From Hysterangium stoloniferum (lineage: Eukaryota > Basidiomycota > Agaricomycetes > Hysterangiales > Hysterangiaceae): 64,000 nucleotides of DNA. The notes beneath the pieces are model-generated. The model ran no database searches. It saw only the letters and a program-made list of their open reading frames with translations, and had not been told where the DNA came from. The DNA lies in the NCBI GenBank assembly GCA_015178975.1, contig WHVD01000063.1, positions 62,001 to 126,000 on the forward strand. The letters are read 5' to 3'. Every line of letters starts with the position of its first letter. The stretch's first letter is position 1. The position numbers and the translations under genes are program-made. Positions 1 to 11,873 of this stretch are shown here, piece by piece.

Positions 1-991
1 CATCCTCTTCAGCACTCTGGGATTGGTTTCGCGCCACCGGTCCCTCCTCCGCCGGGGGCATACTATACCCCAATGACGGGACCGATGTGGTACCCCCCTG
101 GGCGTGATGCATCTAGGTATGGGAACTATACCGGCGTTGGGGCTGGTGTGCAAAAGAGGACCACGCTTCCGACATCACTCGGTAGTGGAGGGATGCCTTT
201 GATCCCCTCCGTGCCGCCACCAATGCTTATGCAGAATGGGACCATGTTCATGGCACCTCCACCAGATGACGACATGGCGGTGACTGACGCGAGGGCGGCA
301 CTCGAGGAGGCGAAGAGGGCCTATAAAGAGAAGAAGGATGCCTATAGAAGGTACGTCATCGAATGTTCAAATGTAATCTCGGAGTTCGAAGGCCTGAATT
401 GTATTTTTCTTCACGTCCATAGGGATAAGGAAGCGAGAAAGCTGCAGAAAGAATTAAGGGACAAGGAGCGTGCGGAGCGCCACATGCAGAGGGCCAAACG
501 ACTGATGGGGTCGACCTCGCCGCCACCACCACCACCCAAGTCTGTAACGGGGCCACCGCGTGAATCTGCATTGGATGGGCAGCCACCTGTGCAGTGAGTA
601 CTTATCAACAATATCGTCAGTTGCACAAATTGAAAGTTCTTTTTTTTTTCAGCTCACGTCCTGGTGAGGTAGGGGTCCGAACGTCTTCCCCTCCACGCCG
701 CCCCCAGAGTGAACATTTCCATCAAACTATTATACGCCGTATGCAACAGGTGAGTATTTTTTCAAATATTATACAGAGCATGCACCTCATATCCCTCCTA
801 AGATGGGCTTTACAAAGCGCTCCCATCCCCAGCTAGAAGCCCTCGTCGAAGCAGAGATTCGCCGGCACCTGCAGACTCATAGAACTGCAAACGAGGAGGT
901 AATTATACAAATGTTATTGGACGATCTTGCAGTGTTGGATGTGCCAGAATCGAAAAGGAATCCTTCGATTCCTGGATCTTGGAAAGCGTAG
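1..991 (+). CDS. Proline-rich coiled-coil protein, 3' end of gene
   Basis: The reading frame is open from the first base, so the gene begins outside the window. I read four exons: 1-350, 423-593, 653-749 and 833-991, joined by GT..AG introns of 72, 59 and 83 nt. The first intron keeps the frame open and could be mistaken for coding sequence; removing it gives an unbroken charged helix. The protein part has a Pro/Gly/Met-rich stretch, a highly charged Glu/Lys/Arg coiled coil of about 50 residues, a run of six prolines, and a helical acidic C-terminus ending PGSWKA. I do not recognise the family. The composition resembles scaffold or RNA/chromatin-associated proteins, which is only a guess. The exon structure is well supported by frame continuity. 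Confidence 0.7.
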
Positions 992-1493
992 GATATGAAG
1001 TTATGAGTTACGATTGGATGTGTGGACGGGAACTGTATCTCGCTAGGGATCTTTTGCTTTGGAAATATTCATTTACGCCCCTGAAACTTTCATGACTTGT
1101 AGCCATTGTATGACATGCCTGACTAGCTGTCTATCGTAATCGGAATTCTCTATCTTGTCCCTTCAATTACGCCGAAGTAATCTCAAAGCGACAGATCAAA
1201 ATTACTAATTATTTGAACTCCCTAGACGACTGATAAGCTTTTGGAAACTTACGACCTTAGATCTGCCGCATTTACCATTGTTTTGCTTCACTTTGAGTTT
1301 CATCATTAGGGTACTTTTTTGGAAGAATTCGTTTTTCAATGGGTAATTTACTAAATAGATTGCAGTGATGTCCATGGGCATTCCCATACAGTAAAGCTAT
1401 TGCCATATATATAAACGACCACACCCCGACGCCAAGCATACTGCTTTAATTCTATATAGTGCAGAATGGTTGTCTATAGTTTCCTAAGCCTTG
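992..1493. other. Intergenic, no gene seen
   Basis: About 500 bp following the coiled-coil gene on one side and the foldback element on the other. I see no coding continuity, RNA gene or repeat here. It probably contains the 3' untranslated region of the upstream gene. Confidence 0.5.
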
Positions 1494-2207
1494 GACCAGT
1501 TACAGCTGTTCCGGATACGTAGTGCGGAGTTTGAAAATCAATAAAAAAATTCCGCTTTGGTCCCAAAAATAAATTGCCTTGTAACTCCATAACGGAGAGG
1601 AAGTAAGATATAATAATTTGTATTATATATATATATATATGGGGCAAGCTATTCCTATAATCAAAATTTCTTATTTCCTGTTATTTAACATTTAGACCTC
1701 TGTCAAAGAATCAGCTCCTCCGCCACAATTGAACACTTGTTTAGGTTGAACCCCGGGGAGAATAATATGACATATTATGTATAAAAGTCTAAATAAGAAT
1801 GGATGCTTATAAAGTACGGAATGTAGGGAACGGCGACACTTATATGCTGCATTAGTGTAGGTCTGGCCTTTCCCTACATTCTGTCCTGTATAGGCATCCA
1901 TTCTTGTTTATACTTTTAGATATAATATACAATATTATTCTCCCCAAGTTTCAAACAGAAAAAGTGTGTAATTGTGGCAGAGGAGCTGATTCTTTAACAG
2001 AGGTCCAAATGTTAAACAAGAGGAAATAAGAAATTCTGAGTCTAGGAATAGCTTGCCCCATATATATATATGGTGAATACAAAGTATTATATTTTACTTC
2101 CTCCCCATTATGGAGTTACATGGCAATTTATTTTTGGGACCAAAGGGGAATTTTTTTATTGATTTTCAAACCCCGCACTACGTACCCGGAACAGCTGTAA
2201 CAGTCCC
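1494..2207. repeat. Foldback (long inverted repeat) element, about 714 bp
   Basis: The two halves are imperfect reverse complements over almost the full length. The left arm starts near the word TTACAGCTGTTCCGG at 1500. The right arm ends with CCGGAACAGCTGTAA at about 2186-2200. Matching blocks continue inward: the Tyr-rich AT tract with (TA)n at 1626-1640 pairs with 2059-2070, AAGAATGGATGC at 1795 pairs with GCATCCATTCTT near 1893, and the centre lies near 1848. No ORF of size is present. Its right end coincides with the point where OPT homology stops in the neighbouring pseudogene. Likely a non-autonomous DNA transposon (foldback or large MITE); the superfamily is unknown. Confidence 0.8.
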
Positions 2208-4766
2208 ACAAGCACTGTGTGCCTTAAATCACCGTTGCATCCACTTGGCTCTGACCAACATGACATATTCAAAATAGAGCCAATCAGCGAGCCGAATATT
2301 TGCGCTGTGAATGTCACTCGGTGAGGCAGGTTTGCAATATTGACCAAGTTTGAAGTCTTGAAACAGATTCAAAACGTTTGATGGCTTTAGGTAGAGAGCG
2401 ATGTCTAGGGCTGCCGATGTTTCACCTGATTCATGGTATATTAGCCATACAGGATCCCATACCTGTAAGTAAACGAGACATGAACGAAGGTAGACACAGT
2501 AGCCAAATGCGTGCATATTAGCAATCGGCTTTCCCGGGATCATAAATGCGACGATCGTCTGTAAACGCATAAGTAAATATGGGTGTTTGCATCTGATCAA
2601 CCTGAAAAAATCTGGAGCTAAACCACAAAAGAGTGAAATCTGTTATCTGACGGCACAAGAAATTTGAAAATGATTAATGACAGAAAAGTATTTACAGAAG
2701 CCAAAAATCTGGATAAGACTGTCAAAACGAAGGCCACTATGAGGAGCACAATCAAGACCCACCAAAGGAGCTCGTTATAGCCCCTGGTTCGCCAGGTTTT
2801 TTATTTTTATTTTTATGTATCCTGCGATCTGGAAGACCTTGTAGGCAAATACCCTACCTGAGTAACAGTAAAAGCACCACGATAAAGCACCTGATAACAG
2901 TTAATCAAATATCCACACGGTAGAGTGGTATGGTTCAGGTCACCACATTGGCACTGGATTATATCCCCTCATCTTTTCGTAATGAGCACCATCTATTTCA
3001 ACCCTGAGATGCGATGCTGTGAATGCACCACGGATGGATGACCAATGCCAGAAAAAAAACCTGGTGCGCTAGGTCAGCTACGTCTTTCTGATACGACATT
3101 GATAGCTTACATGGACCGACTATATCGACACGTCAGTATTGTATCAATGCCTATACCACAAAAGACCCGAAAGCCACTCAACACAAGCTGCCAAGGCAAT
3201 ATTAGACACTAGGAAGAACAGGGCCTGTTGAGAATTCTAGATTAAGTGCGATCTCGCCAAGTACACCAGGGTGACCCACATTGGAAGCAGAGAAATATGC
3301 TGGCCCAACTTCGTCATATTTAACGAGGGTCACTAGAATGATCATAGTTAGTCTCCACTGCTTGCAGTGGTAAGTATATCCGCTTACAATGCATTATTCG
3401 TTAATATCGCCTTCTTGTTGTATTGCATGCCGTTCTAACCTGTGGCATGAATGGAAATTCTTTACCCTCCATATATTATCTTTGAGTGAATGAGAATAAG
3501 CCTGAATTGATATCATGTGCACTTACCATAATAAAATACGATCATGAACATGTATGTGAAAATAAGCCTCCAATGTAGTTGAGTTGGGTCTTGAGGTGAA
3601 TTCAAAGAGCCGCACCACCTGATCATTATTTCATACAGGAAATCATTGAAACCGCAAACCTTGCGAGGTATTACCTGTATAATTCTAACCAAGGCATACT
3701 GAGAGCAAACCCATCCCTTTATTATTTGAGGCACCACCAAACACATTGCGAATGAGTCCATTGGTTACCAGACAAATAATTGAAACTCCAGAAAGTACAG
3801 GGAAAATATACTGATGAAAATGTTAAATTAAGATCCACTCTAATTAACCGACCAAGTTGGGTATGTTTACCTGAGGGAAAATTTTCCTGCTAACAACAAC
3901 GCTGCTCGGTTAGTCAGAAGTATACCTTCATGTTTGTCTTTGTGTTTGTGTTCGCCTGAAGACCATCCAGAATATTCTAACCCGTTTACTTGCCATAGTT
4001 CTGTCATAGTGCAGAGCCTGGAAGACCTTATAAGGAGCGTTAGAAGCTGGCACATATATGGACACCTCATCCAATCCCTTACATTGGCAGTAGTAACGAT
4101 ATTCGGCCACCAGGTCACAGCGGGGAAAACCAAGAATTCGCGTAGGAAGCTAAAAAAAAAGAATTGTGAGGAAGCATAGTTGCTTATATTATACTAACTT
4201 GCCGAAGCCGTAACCTACAAGCTGAGAAGCAAACCCCATAAAAATGGCCAGAACTGGATTCAGCTGCTTGTTGTAATAAAGGCCATCAACGGCGATGACC
4301 TCTGATGACCTCGTAGATACGGAGGTGGTAAAACACCTATACTGATCGTCAAGGGTGTGGAGAAATGAAAATGACATTATGATCAAGCCTATAAAAAGGC
4401 CTTTATTTGTGACTGTTGCCCAACGGAAGCACGATTATACACAACCAACCTGTATGTTCTTTGACTAATCGGCGAAACAAAATGTCAACTTTTGCGTCGT
4501 CTCAGCATATCGAGAATACGCACTGTTGAATGGTCCAGTATTCAAATGGCGGAGCAAACCGGGACCCGGTATCAGCTCAGCCATCAAAGTACCGAGAACA
4601 TAGGAAAAAAGGAGGAGAAAGAGTTGAGCGAGGCCAATGGGGAGGACTTAGGGCGAGGCTCAGAATTCTTATTAACCTTCACAACATTGTGATCTTCAGA
4701 CATTGCCTTGTCCTTGTCAGAGATATCTTCCAGTCTCTTGTCTTTAAAGAGCGGTTGAGTCGCCAT
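2208..4766 (-). pseudogene. OPT oligopeptide transporter pseudogene, truncated
   Basis: This is a broken paralogue of the intact OPT gene at 5712-9933, sharing exon order and sequence. It starts at 4766 with MATQPLFKDKRLEDIS. The exons for the first membrane segment and the following FKPQTVS piece are missing, so the N-terminal exon runs straight into the LAQLFLLLFSYVLG segment. The normally conserved NPGPFN reads NTGPFN. Further lesions are a TAA in frame at 2441-2443 where the paralogue has Gln, an extra base near 2329 (AAACCTGCC), a lost base near 2268, and two splice donors changed from GT to GC (after IANM and after IFWMVF). OPT homology ends at about 2208 against the foldback element, so roughly the last third is absent. 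Recognisable parts include LYYNKQLNPVLAIFMGFASQ and KIPPR-region relative LPHRVTFTAQIFGS. Non-functional with high confidence. Confidence 0.85.
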
Positions 4767-5711
4767 ATTGCTCCTTGGATCGGTAGGTTCCCGTAGTGAA
4801 GAATAGGTCTATATGATGGCATTGTAATACATAATGCGAGTCTAACCACGTTAGTAGGTGATCCTAATCATCAAACAAAACCTCACGCCCACCCCGCTTG
4901 CTGGTAGAAGCATCAGGGATTTGGGAATGTCTACACCCATTATGTAGAGTTCCTAGATCTATAGTAAGCTTTTATGCCGACTAGTAAATAGGGATCTCGC
5001 GAAAGTAGTGTGTCTAGCCGAGCTAGCTAGCTCTCCTAGATGGCTCTAGACAATATAGACGGCATACTTACTGATCTTCCCACTTTCCTGATGTGGTTAA
5101 TGCTTACCCTGTACTTATAAGCCAGTTTCAGCGCTGTAAGGTTTGATATCGGCAAGATATTAAACGATTTCACGCACACGCTGCGTGTATGCAGTTGAAA
5201 TTCACATAACCAGTACCCCCAAGAGCGCAGGGAACATCCATGATTGAACAGAATCCACCGGATAGGATATAAACCAGATTTTCCAAATCTAGTAGTACGT
5301 GTCAACCTTCCAAATAAATTATTGTCATTGTCAAATGCGAGGCGGATGAAGCCAAGATAGCTAAAACGCATCATAATTAGGTGCTTATTTTCTGTTGTAA
5401 GACAAGGACTTGCGCAGGGAACACATTAAACAGATGCAACCAATATCATGACCAGACTGTAACCAGTTATACAAGTATGAATCAAATAACTAAGTACTAG
5501 GATTTCCTGAAGTGTTCTTCAGTCGTCCAAGAATCGAACCGAATCAAGAGCAATGCTTCAAAATATTCCACAGAATTCCAGAAAATGTTGGATCAAACTC
5601 TACAGTTTCAAAGCTGTATCATCCCCCAAATCAGTTTACAGGGGCCTTGCAGCGGTCCGCAGATAGTCCTGGTAGATCACATCAGCTAAATTATAGAAAC
5701 ACAGAATGCTT
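4767..5711. other. Intergenic between the two OPT copies
   Basis: About 945 bp between the start of the OPT pseudogene and the stop codon of the intact OPT gene. A 112-codon open frame (5036-5374, minus) has no recognisable domain and no OPT similarity, so I do not call it. The short run AGCTAGCTAGCT near 5020 is the only simple-sequence feature. It should hold the old promoter of the pseudogene and the 3' UTR of the intact copy. Confidence 0.45.
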
Positions 5712-8700
5712 TCAAGCGTTACCATCATCCAAGGACGGATTACCCCACTATTGATCCAATTGTTAAGAAATCTATCACGGCCTTATCTTTGCACTTACCC
5801 ATGTGGGGAAATCGTGTGCTAGTTTATAATGTATTCATAAAGCTTCCATACGAGAGTTGGGCCTACACACCTGTGCCTGCTGCTCCAAACACAGCAAAGG
5901 ACTAAATACTGTAAGTCAAGTTACTGGATGATTGTGTTTGGGGGCACGCCTACCAGAATGAAGATCATCACTGAGAGAAGCTTATCAGGCATTACTTGGC
6001 TGACATGTAATTAAGAAATTCACCTTGTGTCCCACCATCCTGCGAAAATCGCGTCGCGATTAGTATACAAAGGCATGGATAGAATAGATGAATTTACAAT
6101 TGCCCCGGATACGATATAACTGATAAGCAGTTTAACAATACTAATCGATAGAAGATAATATATATCCGTACTTATACTAGAATCGTTTTGTTAATACCAG
6201 TACACAGAAACACGGAAGGATGACACGTACCTTGGTAAACCATCTAGGGTACCTTGTCCTCACCCAACTATAAGTGTCAGATGAAAGGGAGTGTCTGATA
6301 TTGTTTGTTATAGGCTTACTATTGAGAATATAGGCCAATAACTACGGTCATGGTGATACTGCCGTGTTGTTAAACATTGAAGAACAAGTATTTAACCAAC
6401 GTCAAGTCACCTAGTGTTAATGCCTACGGTCAGCCATGCAGAGTACTGTCAATTCTACGTGTAAGTACTAGGTCTGTTCAAGGACATCACCGCCTACCTG
6501 AGCAATAATCTAGACAGCCAGAATTAGCTGTCGTGGTTACTTTCTTACGACATAAGCACGAAGTACACACCGGAGTGATAACCCAGTCAAATTTGGCGCT
6601 ACCGATCCGTCAGCCACGGACGCGAGTTATACTACATATAAAGAATCTCACTGAGGATATTTGCGGTGCAAAACCCAGAAAGGTATCGGAAGGGCAAGAC
6701 CGATTGCCAATGCGAGGGGTATCATCACATAAGTACCTCCGGCGCCGAACATTTGTGGTCCCAAAGCGCCCCACGAAATTGCGCTATTCATTTGTAAATA
6801 ACTCAATATCTTTTCCTGTATTAAACGACAAAACTTACTTGCTGTTGTACGATTGGGGGTTTTGTCCACTCCACAAACGAGTTCCAGATATACTGAGCAG
6901 TGCGGGACGATTGTCTACGTAGTTTGTAAATTTCAGGACTTTTAAATGATCGCCAAATTACTCACTATCGATGATATCTGCTTCCTAGTGGAAGGTTTAT
7001 TGGAAAGAATATAATATCAAGTACGTACTGATCAACATGACGTAATTAAGGACGGAACCCACGAGCGACCCGCAGATTTGCGCGATGAAGGTCACTCGAT
7101 GGGGCAATTTACAGTATTGGCCAAGTTTGAAATCTTGCAGCAGCTTCAAAGCCTGGTTTACGGATCAATTTAAACCATCGGGCAGTAGATTATACGAAAG
7201 TTTGACCTGATCCATTGTGTGCTGCCCATACAGAGTCCCATACCTGCAACGCCGGACACATAATTGATCGTTATAAATGATAAGGAATCAATATGCAAAG
7301 TCTTACATATTGGCAACGGGCTGTCCTGGAACCATAAATGCGACAATCATCTATCGGTCAAACGTTATACGAGTAACAATACTCAAAGCAACCAAGCAAA
7401 CCTGGAAAAAGCCAGTGCCAAACCATGAAAGGCTGAAACCGGTAATCTAAAAAAATATCGAGTTGGATAGAATCTTAAACTTTTAGTTGGAGGTTACTTA
7501 CTGCGGCCAGAAAACCATATAATACTGTCAAGACAAAGGTCATTATGAGAAGCACGATCAGGGCCCACCAGGGGAGCCCGCTATCGCCCTTGTAGTTTGT
7601 GACCTGGAAAACGCGAGGAGATTCATATATGCTGAAATAAATATGAGAACAACATACCTGTGCGATAATAAATGCACCAATGAAAAGTGCAACAAACCAC
7701 CTAGTGACAGTAAATAAAAGTTCCTCGATGACATCTATTTAAGTCACCAAGTGGGGACAGGTTTATAAGCTTTCATCTTCTCGTAATGCTCATCTTCAAT
7801 TTTAACATTTCCTCGAAGGTTAGACGCCGTGAATGCCCCGCGAATGGACGACCAATGCCACAAAAATACCTAAGATGTATGTCAGCCAGCGTTGGACATG
7901 TATGGACACAGTTAACTCACGTGAACCAACTGAAATCATGTATTAGTATATCAGATGAATCAATATAAATATGATCCCAACTTACGCAAGCACCCAATGC
8001 GAGATTTGATACCAGTAAAAACCAAGCCTACGTATATTGAGCAAGTAGGATCATCATACTCAAAGAGGCGGAAAACGCACATTGGAAGCAGAGAAATAGG
8101 CTGGTCCAACTTCAGCATATTTGACTGGATCACTGTACGCAATTTGGGTTTAGTCGGATAAATATGTTTACATGTCCACTTACAAGGCATTGTTTGTTAA
8201 AATTGCAGCCTGATTGTATTGTGTACCGTTTTCGAAAAACAAGGCTTGTGACATGAAGGGGAAATTCTTTGCTTTCCATACGTTCCCTAAGGCCGATGGA
8301 CGTTATTTTTTGGAAGATCGAGGACATTGCATGCCATTAGCTTACCATAATAAAGTGCCACCATGAATACATATGTAAAGAGATAACCGCCAGCATAGTT
8401 GAGCTGGGTCTTGAGAGGGATCCAGAGACTGCTGCCGCCTGATTAACCCGTGTCACCATCCGTTGACATACACACGGAGTGCATCGTGGACTCACCTATG
8501 TAGTTCCAATCGAAACATCCTGCAAGCAAACCCATGCCTTCGTTGTTTGAGGCACCTCCAAATACATTGCGTATAACATCTCCGCGCCCATTGGCTACGA
8601 GACAAATAATCGAAAATCCCGAGAGCACAGGGAAGATATACTGAGGAAAAGATTAGCATGAGTGATGTGAACAAAGTGGTTAGATGATTATTCACCTGAG

Positions 8701-9933
8701 GGAAGATTTCCCAAATAGCCACCACACTGTTCGATGGCATTAGTTACACATATCGGGAACAGGTACCAGCTTAGTGCTCACCCAAAAACGATCCAGAACA
8801 TTTTTACCCGTTTACTTGCCAGCGTCCGGTCATAATGCAGGGCTTGAAAAACCTTCGAGGGAGACAGGCTTATGAGAAGCTGGAACAGCCGTAGGACTCG
8901 CTACATACATTCGCTGTGGTAATGATACTCGGCCACCAGGTCGTGGTGGGAAAAACTAAGAATTCGCGCAAGAATCTGCAAGAGAAATATAAAAATAGGC
9001 ATTCTTTTTATGTTATGATACCAACCCAGCGAAGCCGTAGCCCAGAAGCTGAGAGGCAAACAGCATAAAAATGGCCAGACCTGCATTCAGCTGCTTGTTG
9101 TAATAAAGATCATCCACAGCGATGATCTCTGATGCTGTCGCAGAAACAGAGGCGGTGGAACACCTATAGAAGCTATTAATATACGACTCGTGGATCTTTA
9201 TGGAAGGGAGAAGTTCACATTATGATAAGGCCTAGAACGGGTGGACTACTCGTTAATCCCGGATAACGGAAAGTACGATAAGCTACCAACCTGTATGCTC
9301 CTTAACTGATTGGTGTGTCATGAACTTAACGATATATTCGTACTAGTATAACGTTAGAAGTACGCACTGTTGAATGGTCCAGGGTTCAAGTAGCGAAACC
9401 AGCCGCGCCTTGGCATAAGTTCGGCCATTAAATTACCGAGGACATAGGAGACAAGCAGCAGGAAAAGTTGAGCAACACTAGTCAAAGATAATTTTTCAGT
9501 TAAAAAAAAAAAGAAGTCTAGAACGGGCAGATCTCACCTGACTGTCTGAGGCTTAAAGCTGTGAAATGAATTTATTTAGGGAGCTCGGTATTTGACGACC
9601 ATGAACATACTAATAAATTTGCGCAAGCACGCTGCCGAATGCACTAAGGCCAAGACCGAGAAACCAAAAACGGAATGTCAAAGCGGGCTGGGATGGATCG
9701 TCCTGTGTCGATAATACCTATCACCCAGTAAAGTCAATAAACCATGCGAAGAAACATGGCTCAATACAATCTACCTTGACTGCAACATCGTGGGCGTAGT
9801 CTTTAACAAGATATTCATCCCGGTCATGCAATTCGGAAGTCTTATCGAGCTCTGCAACATCCACAGATTGTGTTTCTTCTTTCTCGGATGAATCTCCGAG
9901 CTTCTTGTCTTCAAGGATAGCGTGAGTCGCCAT
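5712..9933 (-). CDS. OPT family oligopeptide transporter, intact, about 38 exons
   Basis: Proton-coupled importer of small peptides (or glutathione or metal-peptide chelates) in the plasma membrane; the substrate cannot be told from sequence. A continuous protein can be read from MATHAILEDKKL at 9933 to WWGNPSLDDGNA and a TGA at 5712-5714, using about 38 exons and no stop or frameshift. Family landmarks in order: NPGPFN motif, FDWNYIG, KAKNFPFMSQALFF, NVKIEDEHYEKMKAYK loop, FMVPGQPVANM, DFKLGQYCKLPHRV (the KIPPR-type motif), NAISWGALGPQMF, WLTVGIN, RTRYPRWFTKYNY, FPTWWGN. These give the expected many membrane spans. The exons are unusually small: 15 nt (9291-9305), 13 nt (9219-9231), 9 nt (7921-7929), 12 nt (6498-6509) and 5 nt (6172-6176). 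The neighbouring pseudogene is its tandem duplicate. Individual boundaries are hand-read, but each joins conserved OPT residues in phase. Confidence 0.88.
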
Positions 9934-10242
9934 AGTACTTGTGAAGCAGGTTCCAGTGGTGAATGCTCAACTACCCAACCGGGGATCTACGAAACCATTA
10001 TGCATAGGTATGGCCATATATATACATTAGAATGTTTGCGTTATAATTATAGCTGGGGACGACAATATCCGAATGATCCTGCTGAAGGCAGGTGACCATC
10101 CCGCTAGCTTTGCTTTTTCGCTTGTTGGCCGCTATGCGTGCGATATTTCCCTCCATAACAAGTTGTTAAGCCAGGATCGAACTGAGATGTCCTGCAAATT
10201 GTAAGCTTGGCCTTGACAATACACCACGTGGCCTCATTTTAT
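9934..10242. other. Upstream region of OPT gene
   Basis: About 300 bp upstream of the OPT start, with the TATA-like run TATATATACAT near 10016-10026. This is on the expected side for the OPT promoter (minus strand). No gene seen. Confidence 0.35.
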
Positions 10243-10762
10243 CTAGAGGTGTGTCCAAGCAGTTATTTTTAAAACAACCGACGTATTTGAACGCCATGCT
10301 TCACGCGAAACATCTTGGTCGTTCGATGATGCATATAATTTTTCAGACTTTGAAAGCGGAGCGCACTTTTTGATAAGGGCTTGAACTCTTGTCGATTTGT
10401 CACTAGAAAATTTGTGGGTCATGCCCTCGATGATCACTGCACGGCGTGCACTTGGTATGCGCATATTCGGTTCCATGGATAAGCCTTGCAACTCCTTATC
10501 ACGAGGGAAGGCACTCCATGATGGCATGATTCCAGCTGAGCGTCGGCACCTGTTAATCGCAGATTGTAATCTTCAATACGTTATATTGTGGAATTGCGAT
10601 TTTTGCATTGGCCTTCCCTTTCACCATGCATAGTGGGAAGAAAATTTCGGTTATCATTGAGCGTTCGGTGCCGTAAGGATACTGCAATGGATAAACTTCA
10701 GGACTTTGGGAAAGACAGATACCGTGTAAATGCTGCTCTCGTTCTCCACATAGGGGGATCAT
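10243..10762 (-). CDS. Hypothetical ORF pair, uncertain gene
   Basis: Two overlapping open frames on the minus strand (10553-10762 and 10243-10527) could belong to one small gene. The first reads from ATG 10762 through CGEREQHLHG, YPYGTERSMITEIFFPL and AIPQYN. The second contains SWSAFPRDKELQGL, MRIPSARRAVIIEGMTHKFSS and ends at a stop at 10243. The only obvious GT..AG join between them would remove about 30 nt, shorter than usual fungal introns, so either the join is different or the locus is decayed. I recognise no domain. The composition is protein-like rather than low-complexity, which is the main reason for listing it. It may be a relic or a lineage-specific gene. Confidence 0.3.
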
Positions 10763-11873
10763 GAAAGTTAATCAAAAATGGTAGAATAGCTGAACCCATG
10801 TACCTATGTTCCAAATGAAGTAGCACTAGCTAACTGTCAGCACCATCTCTCATGCGGTGTGCCATCCTCAGATGATCATGTGAGTACAGTGAAGCACATT
10901 CTCGAGCTCAGTTATATAAGATCCAAGATGTCTAGTGACGATTATATCTTTATAGGAGCTGGCTAGTCCGTCTGAAGTTGCACGATGCCTATTTACAGGG
11001 CAGCATAGCCCAATTTGGTCGATGTATATTGTCCAAGTCGCCCATTTAGCTTTGGCATGACACTGTCGGCTTCTCAGGCAAGAGATACCATAGCAAGAAA
11101 CTGAGTGATTGTGAAAAATCCGCTTTGATAGTTAACTTAGCGTTCCACGGCATTCGACGCTTGGATGCCACACTACACACAGATATTCTAGCCTGTTCTG
11201 AGCACCATTGACGGTTTGTCGGAGCATAATAGCAATGGGACAGATGAGACCTATACCTCACGTGTATGGTCAGTCTCGGTTGCGTTTTGTACATGTCTGG
11301 TACGGCGGTAGTGGAGCCGTTTGAATTGTCTCTGAGTCATGGTAGGTTTCCTGGGACATGACTCGATCATGATCAGATCCACTGAGCTCTTAGTACTATA
11401 GTTTTAATGCAGACCTCTGATAACGCATAACAGGAGTTAAATCCCATAGCTCAAGCCATCCACCAACTTGTTTTACAGGGCTTTAGCCCACCTCTCAAAA
11501 CCCATACTTTGGGCCGTCCATCGATGGGTTGAGATAGGTTCGAGTACTGTAATGGATAGACTTGTACGAATTCCTAACTGGTGCCATTAATTTGCTATAT
11601 ATCTTTCTGAGAAGTTCAGCAAATAATATTTTATGCAGGATACTGAATTATCACAAGCTCGATTCAAAGAATATCGAAACTTATATAAACCTTCCAAGGA
11701 AATTTATCTGGTCGTTCTGCTAATAAGGCCGTCATCATCAGGCTGTTATGACCTCCTTGATATACACTGACTTAACTATGCTCTCTGTAGATTGCCGAGT
11801 CCTTGTTGTTGACGATAGCGTGGGAAGACTAAATTAACACAAAGATATGGTCTCAAAAAATGGATATAAACAA
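10763..11873. other. Intergenic, no supported gene
   Basis: About 1.1 kb downstream (relative to its minus-strand transcription) of NOP56. A minus ORF at 11046-11294 has no recognised domain and no clear start or splice context. No tRNA, repeat or MITE copy is seen. Confidence 0.4.

Noticed and set aside
5036-5374. 112-codon minus frame between the OPT copies
   Set aside because: No domain, no OPT similarity, no splice or start evidence.
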